Assembly: GCA_023935145.1 (NCBI GenBank)
Contig: CM043703.1
Location: 20,633,227-20,697,226 of the forward strand
Reading direction: 5' to 3'
From: Bretschneidera sinensis
Taxonomy: Eukaryota > Streptophyta > Magnoliopsida > Brassicales > Akaniaceae
DNA length: 64,000 bases
The translations under genes and the position numbers were made by a program. Of this stretch, positions 11,102 through 21,593 are shown piece by piece. Positions within the stretch are counted from its first letter, which is position 1. The number at the start of each line of letters is the position of its first letter. A model generated the notes under the pieces. It was not told where the DNA came from. It did not search any database and saw nothing but the letters and a program-made list of their open reading frames with translations.

Positions 11102-13705
11102 ATGTCTTTTATCGGCACCCAGCAGAAATGCAAGGCCTGTGAGAAGACAGTGTACCCCGTTGAACTTCTATCCGCAGATGGGGTTTCTTACCACAAGTCT
11201 TGCTTCAGGTGCACACACTGCAAAGGCACGCTAAAGGTAGTTATGTTTAACATAATGACTTGATATATTGAAATCCCTGCTCTGTTGATTGATTTAGATG
11301 CCAATTTAGTTTATACCCATTGTTTTAAGCACATTGAAAGGAAATGGAATGAATTCTATCTATTTCTTTATGTAACATTTTTGTTAATGGTCTTTGCCTT
11401 TGATCATACAATTTGCTAGTAAGTCTCTATTAGAAGTGTATTTTTGACTCTGTTAATGAACCAATGCATCAGAGATTAACTTGGAGAGAGTATTCATCTA
11501 GATTTTTGTATCTCATGTTTTGTGGGATAAGATTCTTCGTGTAAAATACTCAAAATTATCAAACAAGTTGTGTGGCAAAATTTTTGTTCTTATCAAGCTG
11601 TTTACTTTTAATGTTTTCAGCTGAGCAATTATTCCTCTATGGAAGGTGTATTGTACTGTAAGCCTCACTTTGAGCAGCTGTTTAAGGAGTCGGGTAGTTT
11701 CACCAAGAATTTTCAGTCACGTATGTCCTTTTATTTTGCTTAACAGAACTCCTCAATTGATTTTTCATCTTGCTGAATAGAGCTCTTAAATTGATTTTTC
11801 ATTTTTAGGTGAGTCTTGTTTTCCCTATTTAATTTTCCATGCATTTCATTGTCCACAGCTGCAAAGTCAGCTGAGAAGTTAACTCCAGAGCTGGTAAATG
11901 TTCCTTACCGAAACTGCATACACTCGATATTTAATTACGAGTGGGAAAGTTCATCATAAGGTGCTTGATATGTCAGTGGATGTTGTTACTGATTCCTAAT
12001 AGCTTGTGTTGGTCTCAGACAAGGTCACCTAGCAAAGCTGCCAGCATGTTTTCTGGAACGCAAGAAAAATGTGCTACTTGTGGTAAAACTGCATATCCAC
12101 TGGAAAAGGTAAGATAAAAAGATCCATAGAAGTCATTATGTTATGTGAATGCCTAGTTTACAGTTACAGATTTGAGTGCAGCCCTTGCTACCCCTTCCCC
12201 ACCCCCCTCCTATGGTGTCTGCATAAAAGATAACTTTTTACTCCTATAAATGTTACTATTGGATAAATGGAACTTTCTATGTACTGTTTCATGAAAATAA
12301 GGCATCGGTGGAGTATGACTATTTTCTATTCTTGCCTCAGTAAATGCAATAATTCTTGGCTGGCTCGGGTTTAAACCTAATTGTTTAGACCAGTTGAAAA
12401 CTTCACTGATAATTTTGAGGAGCTTCATTGATAACATCAATATATAAGTGTGAGATCCAAAAATTAACATTACTAGTAAAATTTCTAATATTACAAGTGG
12501 ATTTTCGGGCTGGTCTAAAGACCTAAACCAACCAAGAAATCCTCCAGTAAATGTGTGCTGTAAAATTTTTCTTTAGAATAAATCTTCAATGTGGAAATTT
12601 GGATGTAAGACTAGGAAGTTTCTTAAAAGTTTGCTAATAGTATCAATTTTTTAAAAATCCACCAAACGAACATCGGTATTGTTTGGGGACCACTGGAGGA
12701 TAGGTGATCAGTGGAGAAGGCACTTAACTCATATTATTGTAAATTTTGGTAGTATCAACCAAAAGCCAAGTGATCCAAGTAAAAGGACTAAATCATACTG
12801 TTGTTAAATACGGGATCTGTTTGCTTGTTACGGAGTCCAAGAATTGACAGAACATATTAAAGCTGTGATTTAAATAAGTCCAGTTTGGGCAATGTCTCAA
12901 ACTGATGAATGGGAACATATTGTCGGTGTCATTATAGTTTCCTTGAAGATTTTGGTTGGGCTCATCTAACTGTTCTTTTGCTGATGATGGTCTTGCTACC
13001 CATTAATTTTGATAGCACCTCTTGATTTCTTCTTTAGCTTAGTCCATTTTAAGTATATTGCTGTTAACATAAGATGCAAACTCGTCCCCCCCCCCCCCCC
13101 CCCCCAAAAAAAAGACCTGACTAATGAGGGGCCTCAAAATGTTTTGGATTTAATAATTTCTTGAGGGAAATGAAGGAGGTACCTCAGTTTCTGTCAAGAG
13201 CATCATACTTCTGAAGATTTGGATTTAGGAGGTCAGGATATCCTCATGGAGTATCTCAAAACCTCTGTAGGATCTTATTGGAGTCTGTAGACACTTCTTG
13301 TTTTATGATTATGAATTTCTAACCAAATGACTATCACTTTTTTTTGTTGGTGAGATCATATGATGTTTTGCTTTGCACATTTCTGCTGTCCTTCCTGTGT
13401 GATCTTCTTTTGGTCATTTTAACATCTCTCTTCCGTATAGTCTCCAAGTAATGCATGTAAATTACGTATGCATTTGTATTATAAAAAAATTGCAGGTAAC
13501 TGTGGAGGGTCAGTCCTATCACAAGTCATGTTTCAAGTGCTCTCATGGTGGCTGCGCTATTTCGCCATCAAATTATGCAGCCCTCGAGGGAATTTTATAT
13601 TGCAAACATCATTTCTCCCAGCTTTTCAAGGAGAAGGGAAGCTACAACCATCTTATCAAGTCTGCATCAATTAAGCGTGCTGCGGCCTCTGTTCCAGAAG
13701 CTTGA
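11102..13705 (+). CDS. WLIM2: WLIM2-type LIM domain protein
   Basis: Five coding exons (11102-11236, 11621-11720, 11859-11893, 12019-12108, 13496-13705) with GT-AG introns give 189 residues, the usual size for plant two-LIM proteins. LIM1 uses C10-C13, H31-C34, C37-C40 and C58-H61. LIM2 uses C108-C111, H129-C132, C135-C140 and C156-H159; the C-x4-C (HGGC) spacing is typical of plant LIM2. The interdomain linker and the IKSASIKRA tail match WLIM2 rather than WLIM1. Family members bind and bundle actin filaments in the cytoplasm and also shuttle to the nucleus. The start follows the conserved MSF-GTQQKC beginning. All zinc ligands and splice sites are intact, so the gene looks functional. Confidence 0.95.
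12353..12538. mobile_element. MITE in WLIM2 intron 4
   Basis: Begins TTCTTGGCTGG and ends CCAACCAAGAA. The inverted arms extend inward with mismatches to GTTTAGACCAG / CTGGTCTAAAG, giving about 45-bp imperfect terminal repeats around a 186-bp element. No coding capacity. The target duplication is not clear. Confidence 0.62.
13086..13113 (+). repeat. C20-A8 homopolymer junction in WLIM2 intron 4
   Basis: A run of 20 C (13086-13105) is followed directly by 8 A. Such a long C run is rare in plant introns and prone to length error in sequencing. Confidence 0.9.
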
Positions 13706-14415
13706 ACACCTTACTGTTATTTATTGTCTTTGTGTGTGTTTGTCAGTGTGCTTTCCCTATGGATCCCCCCGATTTTTGTCATGGGAAGCTAAACTTGGCT
13801 CCACCCCGATTTGTTTTTTTTCGCTGTTCTTGCGCATATTGGTGTGTTTGAATGTATCTGTGGGGTATGCATTCCACAGTTGTAAAATGACATTCTTGCA
13901 GGACTTTTATATGCGTAAGTGGATCTTTCTTAGTGGCTGCTGGCTTCATTACCTTTGGATTCTGCCTTCTAAGAAATGCAACTAAAGAAATCCTTGTGTA
14001 GCTTCTAAGTTCCCAAACTAGGATTGCATATTTACGAGGCTAGATCCTAAAACTATGTACAAGGCAAACTAACTTCATCATAGAGCTTATGATAACTTCA
14101 TCATCGAGCTTGAGCCTCGAGGATGGAATCATATTTTGCTAAAGAACCAGTCTTTCCTTTCAATTCTTGTGGTTTACCATGATATATTTGTAAAAGAACG
14201 AAATCAGCTGAATCCAAGGGGCAACTCTTTTACCCTTTTTATATGAAGCTGTCCCACTGACGGAAAAGCTCGAGTGGCGTTGTAATAACGCTTCTGCCAT
14301 TATAAAATTCTTGTAAACTTTATTTTGATCTCATTCTCTCTTTCCTTTGTTGCACTAGTCTCTCCTCTCTTCATTGAAACCGAGACAAGACACGTCCCAA
14401 CCTTTCCCTCTACAT
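13706..14415 (+). other. WLIM2 3' UTR and downstream spacer
   Basis: No gene recognised. The first 300-600 bases after the stop are T-rich and probably hold the 3' UTR. An open frame spanning the last exon in another phase (13545-13985) is a shadow of WLIM2. Confidence 0.55.
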
Positions 14416-14616
14416 AAATATTTGATTAGATCGAGTTTAAAATATCAATTTTAAATCTGTTCGAAATTTTATTAATAATTTTAAAAAATTTTATTGATAA
14501 TATTATTTTTAAAATTTCACGCTTATATTGATATTATCAGTGAAGTTTAAAAATTATCATTGAAGTTTTGAATGGATCTAAAACTAATGTTTTAGATTCG
14601 GTCTAACCAAATATTT
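14416..14616. mobile_element. short MITE with AAATATTT-led inverted repeats
   Basis: Left arm AAATATTTGATTAGATCGAG and right arm CGGTCTAACCAAATATTT are imperfect inverted copies, continued inward by TTTAAAAT/ATTTTAGA. About 201 bp, AT-rich, no coding. Its interior (ATTATC, GAAGTTTA words) resembles the next MITE at 15041. Confidence 0.62.
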
Positions 14617-15040
14617 TTTCCCATAATACACCATTCCCTTTCTCTTTTCACTCTTTGCAGTATATCTCAAATTTTCACTTATTTTCGGTTATGGTATGTT
14701 TGAAAATTTGATGGAAGAAAGGAAGGGGAAAAAGACAGAAAAAATAGAAGATGTATGTGTTTAAAAATGAATGATGTGATGTTATTTACCATTGTGTTCT
14801 TTACTTGTAAAAAGAAATATATTGAAAGATACTTGCTACAACAAAAACGGTGATAAAGGAAATATATTCTTCCTGTGAATCCTCTTAACTTGGGGATAAA
14901 AAAACTGTGATTTGAAAGAGTCAGGGAGGATGTACATGTTTCTCATTCATTGAAGAATATTTCAAATAAGGAAACGGTGGTTGAACTTCTTTGATTTCTT
15001 TCTATTTTTTTTATTTCCCGCAATTTATTTGATAAGAAAT

Positions 15041-15229
15041 TTTTGTTTGTATCGAGTGTAAAACTTATTTTTGTATCGAAATGAAAACTTAACTGGTAAT
15101 TTTTTAAAACTTTATTAATGATGTTACATACATACTCAATAAAAATTATCAATTAAATTTTTAAAAATTATCAATTAAATTTTCACCTCAATACGAAAAT
15201 GATGTTTTACACCCAATATAAATAAAAAT
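15041..15229. mobile_element. short MITE related to the one at 14416
   Basis: Left end ATTTTTGTTTGTATCGAGTG and right end CACCCAATATAAATAAAAAT are inverted copies with mismatches; the shared inner word is GTAAAAC/GTTTTAC. About 190 bp with an AT-rich centre holding a doubled ATCAATTAAATTTT. Confidence 0.55.
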
Positions 15230-17099
15230 CCCTCCTAATCAAGGTCTAATTTGTAGCATCTTTTACGAAGCAAGAACCATTTCAAGAAGCACAATGGTCA
15301 ACTTTGTATATTTAATTTTGTCAAGTTAAAATGTTTTACAAGTTCTAAGTTGAACATTAGGAGAACAATTTAAGGGTGTACTTATATTTACCATTTCATT
15401 TGGGTCAAATCCACAATATCCCTTTCTCTTTTATAAGGATGATTTCTCTTGAGGTGGGATGGATGCTCGAGCTCGAGCTCAAGCTCACATGAAAAATCAA
15501 AGTCAATCTTGAATTGGCTCGTACTAATTTTCTTAAGTTTGAAATTTTTTAACTTAGATTTCAAGTAGATTAAGGAGAGAGAGAGAGAGAAAGGTTCTAA
15601 AAATTTCAAAGGTTTAGCTTTTTGAGAAAAAAACTAGAGATTTCGGATAAAAAGCTAAGAATTTAGGATGCATACATTTATTTTAAAATATATAACATAT
15701 ATTCGAACCGAACTTGTAAACTAATGAATCAAATATCTTGACTCGTTGTATCAAACAAATCAAAAGGCGAGCTTGAGATCAACTTGAAAGTCTTGTGAAA
15801 CTTAATTGGGTCAATCTGTTGCGAGCAAAGCTCTGACTAGCTCAACTCGTAATCATCACTAGTCCCGAGGACTATTCAAGTTCAAATTTTGAACTTTTTA
15901 GCTCTTTATTTCTTACAAACCCATTAAACTATGACAATAGATGGTCTTGATTTTTCTCACTTTCTCTCCTCTTATTCTATTTAACAATTTAATTAGATCG
16001 AATCATGAAAAATATTGGGGACAATACACTATAATAAGTTGCAAGGTATGAGTTTATTTATTTATTTAGTACCCTATATTTAATTCCCTTATACTTTTTT
16101 TTAGTTATTTTACTTATTCTCAATCATGTCAATTGATTTATATTTTTGAAAAGACGATTTATTCGGTGTTATTTGACATTATTTATGTTATTTCAACAAG
16201 TTGCAACATCATTGATGCCAACCAAAATAGAGTCTTGTTCCCATATAACCAAAGAACTTTATTGGTAATCATAAGAATTACAATAGTAATTAAATATTTA
16301 AATGTTTATGTTTTGTTCAGTTATTAGTGCAATTTTCTGTAATTATTAATAAAATTTTTTGATTTCGTGATAACTCTCACAAATCAAAATTCACCAAAAT
16401 AAAAATACAATCGATGAAAGTGTACTTTATTTTTTAGAGGACTAACTAGTGATCCAACGAAACTTAAAGACCCGTTATACACAAAAACTTTCAATTCTTT
16501 TAAAGGAAAAATAAATACATTTTTATTTGCTAGTGAATCCCTCCCATCGTACACAAAAGATTCTTATTTTGTAGAAAAAATAAAAAAGCAGAAATATATT
16601 TTATTAATAACTCTTCAAATTATGTTTGGTTCAATGGTTAAATCAGTAAATTTGAGGTATTGACTTCCATTTCCCACACTCTAAAGCCGACAACCCTCTT
16701 ATAGATAAAAATAGTCATTGAGTAAATGAGTAGAGATTAAGATTTATGTTTGGATCATTATTGCAAATAATAAAAAAAAACTCTTAAATCAATATATCAA
16801 AGAAAAAAACTTTAAAATCAAATCCACACGTGTATCGATTTTAATTTAATTGAAATTTTGATTAGAATGATATATTGAACACCCTCTTATGATGTAGATT
16901 GTAGTGTGCAAATTAATAAAATTTAAAATATAATAAGGATAATGAAATATAAAACAAAATATAATAGTGTTTACTGACCCAAAAATAACATTATAGACAT
17001 TTTTCTAAAAAAAAATTATTCTATTTTTTTATTTACTTCTTCCAAATAAAAGTGACACTATCTTAAATACTAGAGCTCCATTGGGATTTAAGAATAGTT
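15230..17099. other. AT-rich intergenic DNA
   Basis: No gene recognised. CTCGAGCTCGAGCTC near 15466 and clusters of AACTCG/CGAGTT words (15700-15860) suggest eroded copies of the element type found at 17100. A short GA tract lies at 15573-15590. Confidence 0.6.
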
Positions 17100-17576
17100 A
17101 GAGGTGAACTTGAACCGAGCCAAACTTAAACATTAAGATATTCGAGCTCAGCTCGACTCAAATTTAAAGGCTCTAACTCATTAAAAAATGTGACTTGAGC
17201 TCAGTCGAAATTTATAAGGTTCGAACTTAATTTAATTGAAGTTCGATAATTAACAAGCTCATTTGAGCTCAAACTTAAACAAACTCGCGTTCACAAGCTT
17301 AAAAAGTTTTAATAAGCCTAAAAAACCTAAACGAGTTTATTATAAAAAATATTTATAATTTTAATAAATAAAAACATATAAATATATATTAATATTATAA
17401 TATATATCTTTTTAAAATTATATTAATTGAACAAGTTCACCAGCTTTCCGAACAAGACAACCACATATTAGAGCTCAACTTATTAAATAAATAAGTTTAT
17501 TTAACAGGTTCGAACTTAACGAGTTAAACTTTAAACTTAAATAACTCGAAAAAAGTTCGATTCGAATCTACCCCTC
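17100..17576. mobile_element. non-autonomous hAT-like element
   Basis: Left end AGAGGTGAACTTGAACCGAG and right end TCGATTCGAATCTACCCCTC are imperfect inverted copies. The outer bases match the hAT TA(G)GGGTG-type terminus. GAATAGTT at 17092-17099 and GAATAGCC at 17578-17585 agree at 6 of 8 bases, fitting an 8-bp target duplication. Interior is rich in GAGCTC and AACTCG words and has no ORF. Confidence 0.6.
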
Positions 17577-17888
17577 GGAATAGCCACCTTGTTAAAGAGG
17601 TGAAATTCTTTTGCCCGGATCGTTGGACCTGCTAAATGCGGGTATACCGTGTATGCAGAGGTTAACTGGGCTCGCAGGTTAACTGGTTTACCTGTTTCTT
17701 CTCAGCCAAACGGTGTGTTTTACGCTTCTAAATGGCCTCAGTCTTTCCCTGTTGTTCTATCCTTCTACTCTTCGAACCTAACAGTAACTGACGCTCTCTG
17801 TACTGACGGCACCAGCTGTAACCAGATCTTGGAAACCTTTAATGGCAGCGCAAGCCCACAATCGACAAGCCGCAACCCTCCGACCTAA
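17577..17888 (+). other. unrecognised open frame with higher GC
   Basis: From about 17620 the frame ...PAKCGYTVYAEVNW... is open to TAA-terminated ...STSRNPPT at 17888, about 85 codons, without an ATG at its start. Base composition is clearly less AT-rich than both flanks. Possible donor-like CAG|GTTAAC occurs twice near 17670. I recognise no domain. It could be an exon of a lost gene or a fragment of an unrecognised repeat. Confidence 0.3.
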
Positions 17889-20239
17889 ATTCTGAATTTG
17901 GTAAAAAAAAAAAATACCCCGGCAGAAGCTTACCACCAACGGAATTTCACAACCAAGGACGAGTCCACATTATGAAATTGGTAAATACTATTTGTTTAAG
18001 TCTTATTCATGTTTGAGATTTAATTATTACTATTTTTATTGAAAAGACGAAAAATTGCATTGTAAATATGTACGTAAATGCTGCAACTGAAAATATCATT
18101 ATCTCACTCTGTTTCTTTGTGGCTATATTTGCATAATCTACCCTTGTTTGTGATAAAAAGAACTCACCACTCTCTCAATCCAGTAAACCCCTCACTGATA
18201 AAAAGTCCACGATCTCTTTTTTTCCCAAAAGCCAAGGTACCCAATTTAACACATCTAATTTTTAGTTTCCCTTTTCTGTGAATCTTTTTTTTTTTCGGTG
18301 GGAAATGTTTCTATCAAAGAGTAATTGTTTTCTAAAGAAATAGTTTCTGGTGTGTTAATAAATTATTGGGTGGACTAGATAATTTTCTATCAAAGAGTAA
18401 TTGTTTTCTAAAGAAATGGTTTCTCAAGTATGAAGTAACTGATTCCCAAAGGTGTTTTTTGGAAGTAGATTCTGTGAAAGGAATTGTTGGTAGTTTTTAA
18501 ATTATCAAGATGAAGTAAAAATATAGTTAGTATTATAAAATCTGCATTTCCAATTCTCTTGTTTCAGATTTATAGACATTTTAACATATTCTTTTTCTAA
18601 TTGATTTGATTGACATGAACATACTACTTAATTAACATCTATTTGTCATGTATACTCTTAGTTGGAAATATACTAGCATTAGATATTGAATCTGAGATAC
18701 TCTGTTTATATGTGCAGAATAGATACCAGTTGTACAGGAAGAAGAATAGATAAGGTGAAACTTTTTTTTTTCAATTATTTGCTGCCATTTGGTGTAACAT
18801 CTTATATTCCTTTATCCATTTTTATACCGTACCAGTCCATGTGTGCATTCTTTTCTTATATCCACTAGTTAGGCCAATGTATTTGGAACTTGTAAAAAAT
18901 GAGTCGGGTGTGGGTATGGAAAAGTTGACCTGTTGGAAAGTGAACATTTTTTGTCCATACGTGTTGACCCTCTACCCGCGAAAGGATACCCACCCCGACC
19001 CGCCAATTAGCCACTTCTACTTTATTTCTTTTCATTTTTCTCAATTTTTTTGTTGGTTCATTCTGCTCAGTTCAAAAAAGTCATAGACCGGTTACCATGA
19101 ATACCATAAGGTCCATAACCTGCTTGCCAAACAGGCTCCAAATGCACGCATCATATCAAACCAATGATTAACTCCAGTAGCTCTTGTGTTGGGTTTCTCT
19201 AAACAGTTACTTTCTTAAACCTTACCCTACGATTTTTCCCCCCTCTCTTGTTGCTATTTTCTTAGGTGAACTAAACTAAATGTTTGTACTCTCTTACTGT
19301 ATGTTGTATTGGAAGTGGATTTGGTATTTTGTTTTTCGGAAAATGTGTTTTGTCACTTTGCTAATGGTTGAGAATTCAATTACTATACAGTTAATAATTT
19401 ATAATTATGATTAATTAATAAAAAATATGAACTTTATAATTTTTAATTAAGACATTTTGGTGTTCGTATAAACAGAAGATTTGATGAGTATAATTTGACT
19501 AATCCAAAGTACATGAATTCAGAGAAGAGAAAGATAATTAGTGAACTAAAACTATAAACCTATGTTTGGTTGCTTGGAAAATTGAGGGAAAGGAAAGGAA
19601 ACGAATGCACTCTGTAGAATGGATCTACCAAAACAAACATGGTTTAAGTGCAGGAATTAGAATCACTATTATTTTTTGATTAATAGGTATTAGACTCATT
19701 ATTCTATTATATCGATTGGAATCAAGGTCTTCTTCACTCAAAGTTCCATTTGAAATAAGGGTTTCAAACGGTCCTATTTCCATACTAGTGCTACCTTTTT
19801 ATTGTGGAAATGGCGTCGTTCTTTTCTTTTTAAAATTCTATGTCTTCTGACAACAATATGATGCTATTTTGAGCAAACTTTCTCAAGAATTTCAGTATAT
19901 CTGATAGAAAGAGATCCTTCATCAAAGAAAGATTTGAAATTCTCTGATCAGGAACTTGAGATTCAAACTAAGTGCAATAGGTGACTTTTGTCCATGAAAC
20001 TCAATGGAACACTTGACGCATGATATCTGCCATTGAACAATATGATGTCATCTAGATATTGTCTTTGGCAAAACTAAATTGAGCACATAATCTATCACGT
20101 GGTCATCCATCTCTATCTCTGGCTGTAGAAAAACAGATTTTTCCTGTTTCTTTCAATCAATGATACTTTGTTTTCCACATTCGTTGCGTATATTAAGGAA
20201 AGCAATTGACTCGTTAACCCAAGTTCAACTCAGTCAGAA
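17889..20239. other. intergenic DNA upstream of the ARM gene
   Basis: No gene recognised. A direct repeat of about 41 bp (TTTCTATCAAAGAGTAATTG...) is present at 18308-18348 and 18384-18424. The last few hundred bases probably contain the ARM gene promoter; I could not pick a TATA box with confidence. Confidence 0.55.
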
Positions 20240-21240
20240 ATGTCGAACTCCTTTTCAGACCTCCATAACCATCTGGTTCAGTAAGCTCTCTCTCTCTCTC
20301 TCTCTATCCATCCATCCATCTAACTACCCATATACATGTATGTATATGATTTTATGTTAATCAAATTTCATTATAATTCAGGTTAACAGAGCTAGTATTA
20401 GAATCTCTCAATAAAACGTCCTTCACTCCACAAGAGAGAACCAGTATCTCCACAATACTCGAGTCTCTGTTACCAAACAAAACCTCACAACAAAATGCTA
20501 GCATCACAGAGCACCCAATTCATACTTCAATCAAGGACTTCAGTTTAGCATGTGCTTTACTCATCTCTTCCCAATCCTCGACCAATGAATTACTCTCATG
20601 GATCCCCGAAAGCCTCTCAATTATTGCAGAATCAGCTTTCCGTCAGATCTCGAGAGGTTGTGGTAGTGTTTTCGGTGAGAGAAATGTGAAGCGGATTGAC
20701 AAGTATGGTGTGAAGAGTGGTTGGCTGAACCAAGAGAAGAGATTGGAGGTGGAATTGATGCCTGAGGTGTTGCATGTGTTGAAGGAGAAGATTAATCAGA
20801 GTTCAATTGATAAGAATAATGAGGACGATGATGTTTCAGCAGTATCCACGAGGGTTCCTGTTGGGTATGCAGTTCTGGGTGCTTATCAGTTTAGTTGGTT
20901 TATCATTCAGGTGTGTGTGTGAATTGCCATTGTTTTATTGGAAATTAAGTTTTATGTTTGTTATCACGCTGGTGCCTTTTCTTTTTTAGTGGGTTGATAG
21001 TGTTATTGTTGTTATTTTTTTGGTAGGTTGATTACCCTCATTTGGCTAAGTTGTGTAATTTGGTGATTCCCTGTGCATTGACTGCTCTTGATCACTAGTC
21101 ACTGGAGGTTAAAGTATGTGCTTGAATATTTATTTCATCTCTGCTTACGATTTGAAATTAGCTGGCAGTCAGTTTCTACTTTGATTAATTTACTGCAAAA
21201 TGTTGTTTCTATGGATTATGGTATGAGTCTGTACCTTAAA

Positions 21241-21593
21241 CCATAGTTACCGGGATCCCTGTATCCCCATTCGAACCACGATCTGGATCCTACGTTCCGA
21301 TTCATGGTGCATTCCCGTTCCAGATCCCTAAAATTAATGATCCATTTTTCTTAAGACTTTTAGCTAAAAAAATTGAAAAAAAAAATCTAGACATAGAAAA
21401 GAATTTAAAAAAATATCATAGTTCTATTTAAATTGTATTCATAAATATATCTTGTATCCTAATTTTCTACATCTTATACATAATATAAGTAATTTAAGTC
21501 TACCCTAAACGTACCACGTATAGGGTGGGTAATGTACCTCGTTCCCGTACCCGTACCTCAAACCAAAGCGTACTGAGTTCCGGGTAACTATGG
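21241..21593. mobile_element. MITE in ARM gene intron 3
   Basis: Starts CCATAGTTACCGGGA and ends CGGGTAACTATGG, near-perfect inverted ends. CTTAAA stands directly outside both ends (21235-21240 and 21594-21599), fitting a 6-bp target duplication. 353 bp; ends are GC-rich with CCCGTACC words, the middle is AT-rich; no ORF. Confidence 0.75.
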
